Source: Sporosarcina highlanderae (GTDB lineage: Bacteria > Bacillota > Bacilli > Bacillales_A > Planococcaceae). From it: DNA of 64,000 nt. The stretch lies in NCBI RefSeq assembly GCF_030433715.1, contig NZ_JAROCC010000001.1, positions 372,001 through 436,000 on the forward strand, given 5' to 3'. This document shows positions 41,401 to 49,171 of the stretch, piece after piece (position 1 is the first letter of the stretch; each line of letters opens with the position of its first letter). A model generated the notes under the pieces. The model was not told where the DNA came from, searched no databases, and was given only the letters and a program-made list of their open reading frames with translations. Position numbers and translations under genes: made by a program.

Positions 41401-42900
41401 ATGCGAAAAATATCAAATGTGTTTTATATAACAATCGGTCTTATAATTGTAGCCGTTGGGTACGGAGTTATAGCCGCAGACAGTTTTGCGGCCGTGACAT
41501 CTTCCATAAAGTCTTTCATTTCATCTTCGTTCGGATGGTATTATATGCTTTTGCTTTCATTGCTACTTGTCCTTAGTCTATTCGCTATTTTCAGTCCAGC
41601 CGGTAAAATACGATTGGGAAAAGACGATGATCGTCCATCATTTTCCACAATCACTTGGATTGCAATGCTATTCTCTGCTGGTATGGGAATTGGGTTAGTC
41701 TTTTACGGTGCTGCTGAACCGTTATCTCACTACGCAATCAACCCACCAACAGCCGAACCTAATACCGATGCCGCATTTAAAGAGGCGATGCGCTATACAT
41801 TTTTCCATTGGGGTTTTCATGTGTGGGCTATGTATGGAATTGTCGCTTTGTCACTTGCTTACTTCCAATTCCGTAAAGGCGAACCGGGGTTAATTTCAGC
41901 AACATTGAAGCCGATTTTCGGTAAAAAAATGGAAGGGCCCTTAGGTGTCCTCATTGATGTACTTGCCGTTTTTGCAACAGCTTTTGGCGTTGCCACTTCT
42001 CTCGGCTTCGGTGCTGTTCAAATTAACGCAGGGCTGAATTATCTTTTCGGCTTCACAATCGGTTTCACTTCACAGCTAATCATTATCGTTGTGGTTACTA
42101 TTCTATTTATCATGTCCGCTTGGTCGGGACTCAGCAAAGGAATTAAGTATTTATCAAACACAAACTTACTACTTGCGCTCGCACTTTTAGGTTTTGTACT
42201 TATCTTAGGACCGACTTTGCTCATTTTTGATATCTTCACGGATACACTTGGAGGTTATCTTGCCAACTTAGTATCGATGAGTTTCCGTACGGCCCCATTG
42301 AATGCTGGGCATCGTGAATGGATGGACAGTTGGACAATTTTCTACTGGGCTTGGTGGATTTCCTGGGCTCCTTTTGTCAGCATGTTCATCGCTCGCGTTT
42401 CAAAAGGAAGAACGATTCGGGAATTCATGGTTGTGGTTATGTTGGCGCCAACGCTCTTAAGCGCAATCTGGTTTTCCGCATTCGGAACAGCTGCCATCAA
42501 TATCCAAAAGGAAGGGATTGCAGACTTAGCGAAATCATCTACTGAATTGACGATTTTCGAGATGTTCCACACAATGCCCATGTCGTTCATCATTTCAGTT
42601 TTTGCAGTTATCCTGATTGCTTCGTTTTTCATAACATCCGCAGACTCAGCAACGTTTGTATTAGGCATGCAGTCAACGTATGGTTCATTGACACCTCCAA
42701 ATAGTGTAAAAATCATTTGGGGCGTTATCCAATCGACCATTGCAATCATTTTACTGTCTGTCAATGGGCTGACAGCATTGCAAAATACAATTATTATTGC
42801 AGCCTTGCCGTTCTCCTTTATCATGCTGCTCATGGTCATTTCCCTTATCAAGGCGTTGAAAGGTGAAAGACCGAAGAGGAAGTTAAAGGTTAGGGAATAA
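41401..42900 (+). CDS. opuD: BCCT-family glycine betaine transporter
   Basis: A 499-residue, 12-helix carrier. Signature features include MLFSAGMGIGLVFYGAAEP near residue 88, the aromatic box segment FYWAWWISWAPFVSMFIARV near 315, and SKGRTIREF. The glycine-rich MGIG motif in TM3 is the glycine-betaine type. It imports osmoprotectant with Na+. A candidate promoter TTGCGT-N17-TATAGT lies about 60 bases before the start; AGGGGG precedes the ATG. A strong terminator follows. Confidence 0.93.
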   Translation: MRKISNVFYITIGLIIVAVGYGVIAADSFAAVTSSIKSFISSSFGWYYMLLLSLLLVLSLFAIFSPAGKIRLGKDDDRPSFSTITWIAMLFSAGMGIGLVFYGAAEPLSHYAINPPTAEPNTDAAFKEAMRYTFFHWGFHVWAMYGIVALSLAYFQFRKGEPGLISATLKPIFGKKMEGPLGVLIDVLAVFATAFGVATSLGFGAVQINAGLNYLFGFTIGFTSQLIIIVVVTILFIMSAWSGLSKGIKYLSNTNLLLALALLGFVLILGPTLLIFDIFTDTLGGYLANLVSMSFRTAPLNAGHREWMDSWTIFYWAWWISWAPFVSMFIARVSKGRTIREFMVVVMLAPTLLSAIWFSAFGTAAINIQKEGIADLAKSSTELTIFEMFHTMPMSFIISVFAVILIASFFITSADSATFVLGMQSTYGSLTPPNSVKIIWGVIQSTIAIILLSVNGLTALQNTIIIAALPFSFIMLLMVISLIKALKGERPKRKLKVRE

Positions 42901-42957
42901 ACGAAAAGGACTGACCGGAAAGTTGGCTAACACTTTCCGATTCAGTCCTTTTATTTA
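42901..42957. terminator. Bidirectional terminator
   Basis: AAAAGGACTGA...CGGAAAGT pairs with ACTTTCCG...CAGTCCTTTT, an interrupted but strong stem between opuD and hom. Confidence 0.9.
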
Positions 42958-43941
42958 ATTCGGTATTAAAACAGCTTCCTGTTGACGAATAATATGGATT
43001 AGGTCAGCGATCATCGCACTTCCGGTCGGATACATTCCGGCCCCAGGACCGACCACTGTCAGTGAACCAAGATACTCGGTCTCAACAATGACCGCATTGT
43101 CGACTCCGTCAATATTGAAAAACGGATGATTTGCGCCAATTAATGCAGGGCCAACTGTGCCTTGGGGTTCCCCTTTTTCATCCAACCAAATATCAGCAAC
43201 ATGACGATATCGATAATCCTCTTTTGCAGCGTCTGTAATTTCGTTTGATGGTAGATGATCGATTCCTACAACCGGAACTTCATCCCAATCAGGCTGCTCT
43301 CCAAAAGCAAGCGAGCTAAGGATCATCAATTTACGGAATGCATCCATTCCAGACACATCATCGGACGGATCTGCCTCCGCAAAGCCCTTTCGCTGGGCTT
43401 CAAATAGCGCTTCCTTGAATGAAGATCCCTCTTTCCTCATTTTCGTTAAAATGAAATTCGAGGTGCCATTCAGTATGCCTTGGATACGTTTAACCTGATC
43501 ACCAGAAAGTAGATTCGTTACCGTCCGGATGATCGGCACTCCCCCAGCTACCGTTGCTTCGTATCCAATCTGCACATTACGGAACTCCGCATGTTTCATT
43601 AATGCAGGGCCATGTTCCGCGAACATCTTTTTATTCGCAGTAATGATGTGGCATCCCTTTTCAATTGTGTCGGACAAATACGTATAAGCAGGTTCTTCTC
43701 CTACAATTGCTTCAAAGACAATATCGATTTCAGGGTTATTCAATATATCCTGAAAGTTATCTGTAATTTGTATGCCTTTTATCGGCATACGTTTTTTGTT
43801 CTTATCTTTTACGAGAATGATCTCGACTTCAACGGTGAAACCCGTGCTTTTTTTAATCTCATCCCGCTTCTCCTGCAGAATTCTATATACACCTTCACCA
43901 ACCGTACCAAATCCAAGTATCGCAACTTTAATTGACGGCAT
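42955..43941 (-). CDS. hom: Homoserine dehydrogenase lacking an ACT domain
   Basis: A 328-residue enzyme that reduces aspartate semialdehyde to homoserine. The NAD(P) loop is GFGTVGEGVYR near residue 11. Substrate-binding VAGGVPIIRTV, GILNGTSNFILT and FAEADPSDDVSGMDAFRK with the catalytic Lys are present. It ends at about residue 328, while the usual Bacillus Hom (~430 residues) adds a regulatory ACT domain, so feedback by threonine is probably absent. It follows metY by 62 bases under a SAM riboswitch, which dedicates it to methionine synthesis. Confidence 0.92.
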   Translation of the reverse strand: MPSIKVAILGFGTVGEGVYRILQEKRDEIKKSTGFTVEVEIILVKDKNKKRMPIKGIQITDNFQDILNNPEIDIVFEAIVGEEPAYTYLSDTIEKGCHIITANKKMFAEHGPALMKHAEFRNVQIGYEATVAGGVPIIRTVTNLLSGDQVKRIQGILNGTSNFILTKMRKEGSSFKEALFEAQRKGFAEADPSDDVSGMDAFRKLMILSSLAFGEQPDWDEVPVVGIDHLPSNEITDAAKEDYRYRHVADIWLDEKGEPQGTVGPALIGANHPFFNIDGVDNAVIVETEYLGSLTVVGPGAGMYPTGSAMIADLIHIIRQQEAVLIPN

Positions 43942-44003
43942 TCCGCAACATCCTTTCTCTAACGTGAAGGGCGCCTGTGATTAAAGAGCAAGACGCCTGT
44001 TTG

Positions 44004-45305
44004 TTATTGAACAGTGACCGGTACTGCCTTCTCAATTGCCTGTTCAAGGTCCGCAATGATGTCTTCAGTCGATTCCAGGCCGACAGATAGGCGAATTAAT
44101 TCTTCAGCCACGCCAGATTTGATCAGATCCTCTGCGGACAATTGCTGATGCGTTGTTGAAGCCGGGTGGATGATCAACGATTTTGCATCGCCGACATTCG
44201 CCACATGTGACCAAAGTGTAATATTATCAATAACTTTACGACCCGCTTCACGACCACCTTTAATGCCGAATACGATGATGGAACCGAAGCCGTTTTTCAA
44301 GTACTTCTTCGCGTTTTCGTATGTCGGATGATCTTCAAGACCTGTATATGTTACCCACTCCACAGATGGGTGGTTCTGTAGGAATTCAGCGACTTTAACG
44401 GCATTTTCGTTATGGCGTGTCACGCGCAGATGAAGCGTCTCCAGTCCTTGAAGGAAGTTGAAAGCACTGTCAGGATCAAGGCACGGTCCGAAATCGCGTA
44501 ATAATTGGACGCGTAGCTTCGTAGCGAAAGCAGCTGCCGCCGTGTCGATACCATAACGAAGGCCGTGGTATGTCGTGTCCGGCTCTGTAAATCCTAAGAA
44601 TTTGCCCCGTGTCCAGTCGAATTTCCCAGCGTCGACGACTACTCCGCCAATTGTTGTTCCGTGACCACCAATCCATTTTGTGGCAGAATGGATGACAACG
44701 TCTGCTCCGAATTCGATTGGATTTGATCCGTATGGGGATGCAAAAGTATTATCGATGAGGAATGGGATTTCATTTTCATGTGCAATGTTTGCAACTGCTT
44801 CGATATCAAGCACTTGAAGGCTTGGATTACCGATTGTTTCTGCAAAAATAGCTTTTGTTTTATCTGTAATTGCTGCACGGAAGTTTTCAGGGTCTTCGGC
44901 GTCCACGAATTTCACATTGATGCCGTAGCGAGGAAGCGTCACGGCGAATAGATTATACGTACCACCGTATAAATTGCTAGCTGCAACGATTTCGTCCCCA
45001 GCACCAGCGATGTTCAAGATTGAGAATGCGATTGCCGCCATTCCGGAAGACAGTGCCACAGCGGCAGTTCCGCCTTCAAGGAGCGCGACCCTTTCTTCAA
45101 AGACAGCAACGGTTGGATTTGTAATTCGTGTGTAGATATTGCCTGCTTCTTGCAGCCCGAAAAGGTTTTGAGCATGTTCAGTATCACGGAAAACGAATGC
45201 AGTAGTACGGTGGATTGGCACAGCACGTGAACCAGTCACAGGATCCGGCTTTTGGCCGCCGTGTAAAAGAAGAGTTTCAGGTTGAAGTTGTTTGTTGTTT
45301 GTCAT
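44004..45305 (-). CDS. metY: O-acetylhomoserine sulfhydrylase (MetY-type)
   Basis: A 433-residue PLP enzyme of the Cys/Met metabolism family. It has [20 protein letters not shown] near residue 58, the cofactor lysine in [13 protein letters not shown] near 208, and [14 protein letters not shown] near the end. Length (~430) and the [11 protein letters not shown] segment fit O-acetylhomoserine aminocarboxypropyltransferase rather than the shorter cystathionine enzymes. It makes homocysteine from O-acetylhomoserine and sulfide. Start is ATG 45305, eight bases from GGAGG; ATG 45311 is too close. First gene of the S-box operon. Confidence 0.93.
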   Translation of the reverse strand: MTNNKQLQPETLLLHGGQKPDPVTGSRAVPIHRTTAFVFRDTEHAQNLFGLQEAGNIYTRITNPTVAVFEERVALLEGGTAAVALSSGMAAIAFSILNIAGAGDEIVAASNLYGGTYNLFAVTLPRYGINVKFVDAEDPENFRAAITDKTKAIFAETIGNPSLQVLDIEAVANIAHENEIPFLIDNTFASPYGSNPIEFGADVVIHSATKWIGGHGTTIGGVVVDAGKFDWTRGKFLGFTEPDTTYHGLRYGIDTAAAAFATKLRVQLLRDFGPCLDPDSAFNFLQGLETLHLRVTRHNENAVKVAEFLQNHPSVEWVTYTGLEDHPTYENAKKYLKNGFGSIIVFGIKGGREAGRKVIDNITLWSHVANVGDAKSLIIHPASTTHQQLSAEDLIKSGVAEELIRLSVGLESTEDIIADLEQAIEKAVPVTVQ

Positions 45306-45375
45306 TGTCATTACCTCCAGTGGATTTTTTAAGATGAAAAGGCAAAACGGAGGCGTTGGGGGTTTTTGGAATAAA

Positions 45376-45408
45376 AAAAATAACCCCTTTCGCTAAGAGA
45401 AGGGTTAC
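45376..45408 (-). terminator. S-box expression-platform terminator
   Basis: On the minus strand AACCCTTC and GAAAGGGGTT pair around CTCTTAGC, followed by ATTTTTTTT. It lies between the SAM aptamer and metY and is the riboswitch-controlled off signal. Confidence 0.88.
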
Positions 45409-45425
45409 GCTTTCGCTTATTCCTC

Positions 45426-45541
45426 CTCTTATCTTTCAGACCGTTCGCACGAATCTGTAGGAAGTAGCACCTTTGCAAGTTCATCACTTGCCGGTTGCCG
45501 GGCATCGCAGGGCCTAGTCCCTCCGCCGCTCTTGATAAGAG
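45426..45541 (-). promoter_or_regulatory. SAM-I (S-box) riboswitch
   Basis: On the minus strand the aptamer runs from CTCTTATCAAGAGCGGCGGAG through GGGACTAGGCCC, GATGCCCGGCAACC and AAGGTGCTACTTCC to GTCTGAAAGATAAGAG, in the canonical SAM-I order. P1 is CTCTTATC with GATAAGAG. It senses SAM and terminates transcription of metY-hom when SAM is high. Confidence 0.96.
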
Positions 45542-45676
45542 TTTGGTTATTCAGTTTTTCATCTTGTGCTACAGTATAGGACGTACAATTTTGAAAGTCA
45601 AGGGGTTAATTTATTTTTTTCTGAAACTTGCGCTTTGTCATTAATGTTATGATAATTTAATTAGTTGGGTGCGAGC

Positions 45677-45748
45677 TTGAGCGTGAGATGTGGATTCTTG
45701 AGCGCGGAACGTGGTTCTTGAGCGTGAAATGCGATTCTTGAGCGTACA
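45677..45748 (+). repeat. Phased TTGAGCGTGA array
   Basis: TTGAGCG begins at 45677, 45698, 45718 and 45738; steps are 21, 20 and 20. The word TTGAGCGTGAG shares GCGTGAG with the TTATGCGTGAG family. It lies between the divergent SAM-riboswitch operon and plsY. A single TTGAGCGCGAG stands at about 19188. Confidence 0.8.
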
Positions 45749-45781
45749 ATTGAAAATCTATTTATTTTCGGGGGATTTCAT

Positions 45782-46411
45782 ATGACTTTATGGATAGTAA
45801 GTATCATAGTTTTCGGATATATAGTCGGTTGCTTACATGGCTCGACAATTGCACGTTGGATTTCTGGAGTTAATTTGAAAGAGACCGGGGTTAAAAATGC
45901 AGGCGCTTCGAATGCGATGATTGTACTTGGTAAAAAATACGGAGCACTCGTCGCCTTGATTGATATTGGAAAAGGAATTATCGCGGTTTTTGTCGTAAGA
46001 TGGCTTGTCGATCATTATCAGCTTCCTGCGGAGCATGCAACATTTTTATTATTTGCTGTTGGTGCGGCTGTCGTATTTGGTCATAACTTTCCATTCCATA
46101 TGAAATTCAATGGGGGAAAGGGAACTGCAACTGTAATCGGTGTTTTATTTGCAATCGATTGGCGATTTGGGCTTGCCGGATTTGCTCTATTCGTACTTGT
46201 CGCTCTGGTGACTGATCTTATGGTCTTCGGTGTGCTTATGCTTTATATCACTCTTATTTTAATGGCCTTTTGGCTCGACGGTACTTGGACAATTTTCGTC
46301 GCAGCTTTACTTTTTTTGATGGCAATTTGGAAGCATATTGAAAATCTTAAAAGGATTCGCGAAGGTACCGAACCACGGATTCGCGCAGCATTTAAGAAAA
46401 AACGGCAATAA
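45782..46411 (+). CDS. plsY: PlsY-family acyl-phosphate glycerol-3-phosphate acyltransferase
   Basis: A 209-residue membrane enzyme with five or six helices. The three cytoplasmic motifs of PlsY are visible: GCLHGSTIARW near residue 16, NLKETGVKNAGASNAM near 31, and GHNFPFHMKFNGGKGTAT near 100. It transfers acyl from acyl-phosphate to glycerol-3-phosphate. The motifs differ somewhat from housekeeping PlsY (GATN, GHxFPxFxxFKGGK), so this may be a second paralogue. A decayed copy of its 3' end lies 440 bases downstream. CGGGGGAT precedes the ATG. Confidence 0.85.
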   Translation: MTLWIVSIIVFGYIVGCLHGSTIARWISGVNLKETGVKNAGASNAMIVLGKKYGALVALIDIGKGIIAVFVVRWLVDHYQLPAEHATFLLFAVGAAVVFGHNFPFHMKFNGGKGTATVIGVLFAIDWRFGLAGFALFVLVALVTDLMVFGVLMLYITLILMAFWLDGTWTIFVAALLFLMAIWKHIENLKRIREGTEPRIRAAFKKKRQ

Positions 46412-46525
46412 ATCTATTATCCTTATGGATAGCGATACTTTACTACCTCGCTGTTATAAGAATGATAGTTATTAGACTGAAGTTACGTTACAAGCAACTG
46501 CACGAACGGTCAGGTAATTAAGTGA

Positions 46526-46567
46526 TCTGGTTTATTTACTACTTTCTAAAATTAACCAGACCTTTTT
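46526..46567 (+). terminator. Probable terminator after plsY
   Basis: TCTGGTT (46526-46532) and AACCAGA (46554-46560) pair across a 21-base loop, followed by CCTTTTT. It lies 115 bases after the stop. Confidence 0.5.
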
Positions 46568-46655
46568 AAGTGTTATAACTTCTACCTTTCTTAAGTGAAA
46601 TATATAATACCCCTAACGTTTTCTGATATTTATCTTATTAGAGGTAGGTGGAGAA

Positions 46656-46820
46656 ATGAAAAAAGTTTCAAAATGGAAACAAACAAAAAGTCGTTTATTA
46701 GCTGTTGGTGCTGCGTTAGGATTAGCCTTTGCTGATTTTGATCCATCAACACCTCCTCCTGATAAACAGGTCTTGCAGCTTCAAGAACAAACAGATGATG
46801 AAAAGGAAAAAACAGATTAG
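46656..46820 (+). CDS. Hypothetical 54-aa exported or membrane peptide
   Basis: A short ORF with AGGTGG before ATG 46656. The product has a basic N-terminus (MKKVSKWKQTKSR), a short hydrophobic stretch (LLAVGAALGLAFADF), a proline run (PSTPPPDK) and an acidic tail (LQEQTDDEKEKTD). This resembles a small exported peptide. A TATAAT at 46603-46608 overlaps ATACCCCTA, a CstR-type half site. It lies between plsY and a plsY remnant. Function unknown. Confidence 0.6.
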   Translation: MKKVSKWKQTKSRLLAVGAALGLAFADFDPSTPPPDKQVLQLQEQTDDEKEKTD

Positions 46821-46854
46821 TCAAATATGGATTCCCTTTAGTAGTTACCCATAT

Positions 46855-46967
46855 ATTCCATAGCATTATTAGCTATATAATGGCTCTTTGGAAACAAATT
46901 GAAAATCTTAGACGAACTCGGTGAAGTACCGAAACGCATATTCGTGCCGCATTCAAGAAAAATTAAA
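46855..46967 (+). pseudogene. Decayed duplicate of the plsY 3' end
   Basis: From ATG 46880 the frame reads MALWKQIENLRRTR, a TGA, then STETHIRAAFKKN and a stop. The intact plsY ends MAIWKHIENLKRIREGTEPR followed by IRAAFKKKRQ. Nucleotide similarity continues for roughly 110 bases, with GAA changed to TGA. Upstream of this only faint similarity remains. It indicates a former tandem copy or imprecise duplication. Confidence 0.75.
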
Positions 46968-46977
46968 TCGACAGTTA

Positions 46978-47018
46978 GAAAGACACTTTAACAGTTGACC
47001 TGTTCAAGTGCCTCTTTT
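46978..47018. terminator. Hairpin, probable terminator
   Basis: AGACACTT...ACAG pairs with CTGT...AAGTGCCT around TTGAC, with TTTTG on the plus side. Confidence 0.5.
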
Positions 47019-47024
47019 GTAATG

Positions 47025-47102
47025 TCAAAAATCTAACCAGATTTTGATGGCTGTACCTAAAATTAATAAAGCCAATATACCCTGCAATATTTTCGTGTTC
47101 AT
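47025..47102 (-). pseudogene. 25-codon ORF, possible remnant of a TauE/SafE-like sulfite exporter C-terminus
   Basis: A minus-strand ORF reading MNTKILQGILALLILGTAIK then IWLDF and stop. The hydrophobic helix and basic start look like the last helix of a TauE/SafE permease, a family usually found beside cstR. A CstR-type site (47124-47139) lies directly upstream. GGGAAG touches the ATG, so initiation would be poor. It may be a leftover after deletion of an exporter, or a tiny membrane peptide. Family assignment is from pattern memory only. Confidence 0.35.
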
Positions 47103-47123
47103 CTTCCCTTGAATTCACTTAAA

Positions 47124-47139
47124 TTACCCACAGGGGTAT
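47124..47139. promoter_or_regulatory. CstR-type operator
   Basis: TTACC-N6-GGTAT, one mismatch from ATACC-N6-GGTAT. It lies just past the cstR stop and upstream of the 25-codon remnant on the same strand. Confidence 0.5.
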
Positions 47140-47149
47140 ATTAATTTAT

Positions 47150-47184
47150 AAAAAGAAAAGAGTCAACTGTTTATCGACTCTTTA
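47150..47184 (-). terminator. Terminator of cstR
   Basis: AAAGAGTC (47157-47164) and GACTCTTT (47176-47183) form an 8-bp stem overlapping the last codons of cstR, followed on the minus strand by TTCTTTTT. Confidence 0.7.
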
Positions 47185-47440
47185 CCAGGAGATCTACAGC
47201 TTCCTTCACAATCTCTTCCTGTGACATTGGGCTATCTTCGTCAATATTTTGCATGCAGGAAATGATGTTCGAGCTAACAATAACGCCTATTGTACGGTCG
47301 ATTGCCGAACGGGATGCTGACAATTGAGTGACGACTTCTTTGCAGTCTTTTCCTTCTTCAATCATCCGCAAGATCCCTTTTATCTGACCTTCGATCCTTT
47401 TTAATCGATTTACCACTTTATCATCGTATTGCAATTCCAA
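47171..47440 (-). CDS. cstR: CstR-like persulfide-sensing repressor (CsoR family)
   Basis: An 89-residue all-helical repressor of the CsoR/DUF156 family, starting at TTG 47440 behind AAAGGAG. It carries Cys33 in EEGKDCKEVVTQLSAS and Cys62 in SSNIISCMQ. The residue four before the second Cys is Asn, where copper-sensing CsoR has His. The Cys pair without that His, and the EEGKDCK pattern, are those of CstR, which is inactivated by persulfides and derepresses sulfide-detoxification genes. The operator fills its own promoter spacer, so it is autoregulated. Usual partners (cstA/B, sqr, tauE) are missing here. Confidence 0.85.
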   Translation of the reverse strand: MELQYDDKVVNRLKRIEGQIKGILRMIEEGKDCKEVVTQLSASRSAIDRTIGVIVSSNIISCMQNIDEDSPMSQEEIVKEAVDLLVKSR

Positions 47441-47469
47441 TCAGCTCCTTTCTCGTGATTGTAGTTAGC

Positions 47470-47498
47470 ATTTTATACCCCTACAGGTATAATGTCAA
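47470..47498 (-). promoter_or_regulatory. cstR promoter with embedded CstR operator
   Basis: On the minus strand TTGACA (47498-47493), 17 bp, TAAAAT (47475-47470). The spacer is ATACC-N6-GGTAT (plus strand 47475-47490), an exact inverted repeat, so repressor binding would block polymerase. Confidence 0.75.
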
Positions 47499-47596
47499 GC
47501 TTATCGGTGAGCACGAATCCTTTTGCTCGATTTTATCATAGTTTTTCTTATTGCGGGATTTTCGACCGCCCCACACAATTATTCTATATTAACATA

Positions 47597-47612
47597 ATAC
47601 CCCTACATGTAT
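47597..47612. promoter_or_regulatory. CstR-type operator upstream of the DUF2187 gene
   Basis: ATACC-N6-TGTAT, one mismatch from the inverted repeat. It is about 35 bases upstream of an extended -10 (TGGTATACT, 47642-47650) that could drive the gene at 47781. With the cstR promoter site this accounts for the 340-base gap. Confidence 0.5.
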
Positions 47613-47780
47613 GCGTTATACCTGCAAAGTTCGATGAAATATGGTATACTATTAATAGACAACTTGATTAATATCGTTTTCAACTAGTTGTTTTCCATCA
47701 TGACTTTATTTTGCTAAGGGACAATCCTTGGCGTTTTTTCTTTATAGGTTATGGTGAGAATGCACGTAGGAGGGATTCGA

Positions 47781-48002
47781 TTGGCTTTTCCACGTAGGGA
47801 GAAACCCGTTTCAGATTTTGTCGCTGCACGTCATATTAACGAAGAAATCTCATTCATCCGTAATGATCATGAGGTGAATGGAACAATTCACAAGATACTC
47901 GAAAACTCGGTCATCGTAAAGATCTCCGATAACGATGCGGAGCGGATTGGTGTCGCATCCAATCTTACTGTCGTTGCACATAAGAACTACTCAGTAGGTT
48001 AA
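47781..48002 (+). CDS. DUF2187 (YkvS-like) small protein
   Basis: A 73-residue protein. I set the start at TTG 47781 because AGGAGGG ends six bases upstream; in-frame ATG codons at 47751 and 47760 lack a site. The C-terminal part is the DUF2187 pattern: INEEISFIRNDHEVNGTIHK then ILENSVIVKIS and TVVAHKNYSV, an SH3-like small barrel. Function unknown. An extended -10 promoter lies at 47642-47650. Confidence 0.78.
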   Translation: MAFPRREKPVSDFVAARHINEEISFIRNDHEVNGTIHKILENSVIVKISDNDAERIGVASNLTVVAHKNYSVG

Positions 48003-48007
48003 TTTAT

Positions 48008-48045
48008 ACGAAAAGGGCATCTCCACCAAGGAGTGCCCTTTTTCT
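48008..48045. terminator. Bidirectional terminator
   Basis: AAAAGGGCA and TGCCCTTTT arms with an internal CTCC/GGAG pairing separate the DUF2187 gene from the converging YeiH gene. Confidence 0.88.
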
Positions 48046-48048
48046 ATT

Positions 48049-49059
48049 TTATATAATAAAATACACTAAAACAGATAAGCAGATCGATGTGATTGTTACC
48101 GCTATTAATGGTTTCATGGCACGGTTCAACAGGTCTTTCAAACTTACATTCAATCCAAGCCCGACCATTGCAGCTGTCAATAGCCAGGTTGTTGCGCTAC
48201 TGATTCCTGCCATCACTCCATCCGTCACCGGAATTGAGTGACCCAATACATAACTTCCAAACAAACTCATTAAAATAAATCCGACAAGGAACCAAGGGAA
48301 TTCGATTTTATTCTGCTCCCCTTCCTCTCCTTTGCTTTTACGCTTCATGAAGTAGATGAAGATGAAGCAAAGTGGCACCAAAAGGAATACCCTTCCTAAT
48401 TTCGCGAGTAACGCGATGGCAAGCGCGTCCTCCCCTGCAGGTGCTGCTGCAATTGCAACATGCGCCAATTCGTGAAGACTCATTCCTGACCAAATGCCAT
48501 ATTCGGTTGGAAGAAGTGGCAAAACCGGGCGCAATAATGTATAGCCAATTGCAAAAACCGTACCTAACATTGCGATAATGCCAACACCTATTGCAGTATC
48601 TTCATCCTTCGCTTTGACAATCGGCGCGACCGCCGCGATGGCTGCAGCCCCGCAAACACCGGTCCCGACTCCAAGAAGCAAAGAAATATTCTTATCCGCC
48701 TTCAACCACTTTGCAAGAAGGACGGTGAGCCCAATTGCAAAGGCGATGACCAGTACATCGCGTGCCAATAGCCCTAAACCATCACGGAATACAACATCGA
48801 TGTTTAATTTCAATCCGTATAGAATGATAGCTAATCGCAACAGTTTTTTGGAAGAGAACGTTATTCCCGTGCGAAGCAGTTCGGGGTAGCCGAATACTTG
48901 TCTATACGCGACAGCTATGATAATGGCGCTTGCCAACTGTCCAATGTGGTTAAATCCGGGTACTTTCGCTAATAAAAAACCTAATAATGCAATAAAAAAT
49001 GTGAAAGCAATCCCAGCAACCCATAGACTTTTCTCGTTAGGGCTTTTCGTTTCATTCAT
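48049..49059 (-). CDS. YeiH/UPF0324-family putative sulfate/anion exporter
   Basis: A 336-residue, ~10-helix membrane protein from ATG 49059 (GGAGG eight bases upstream). Family blocks visible: GHIGQLASAIIIAVAYRQV-like start, KLLRLAIILYGLKLNIDVVF near 70, GTGVCGAAAIAAVAPIVKAK near 128, SLHELAHVAIAAAP near 200, and MVGLGLNVSLKDL near the end. The divergent LysR gene probably controls it, as in the yeiH-yeiE arrangement. The substrate is unproven in the family; sulfonates or sulfate have been suggested. Confidence 0.88.
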   Translation of the reverse strand: MNETKSPNEKSLWVAGIAFTFFIALLGFLLAKVPGFNHIGQLASAIIIAVAYRQVFGYPELLRTGITFSSKKLLRLAIILYGLKLNIDVVFRDGLGLLARDVLVIAFAIGLTVLLAKWLKADKNISLLLGVGTGVCGAAAIAAVAPIVKAKDEDTAIGVGIIAMLGTVFAIGYTLLRPVLPLLPTEYGIWSGMSLHELAHVAIAAAPAGEDALAIALLAKLGRVFLLVPLCFIFIYFMKRKSKGEEGEQNKIEFPWFLVGFILMSLFGSYVLGHSIPVTDGVMAGISSATTWLLTAAMVGLGLNVSLKDLLNRAMKPLIAVTITSICLSVLVYFII

Positions 49060-49171
49060 ATGTAGCACCTCCTTATGTAAGGGTAATACGCATCATTTCA
49101 TAAGTAAAATAAATTATAATAATGCCCATGATAAGCAAAGTGTTATGATTGATTTTAAGAGGTGATGAATG

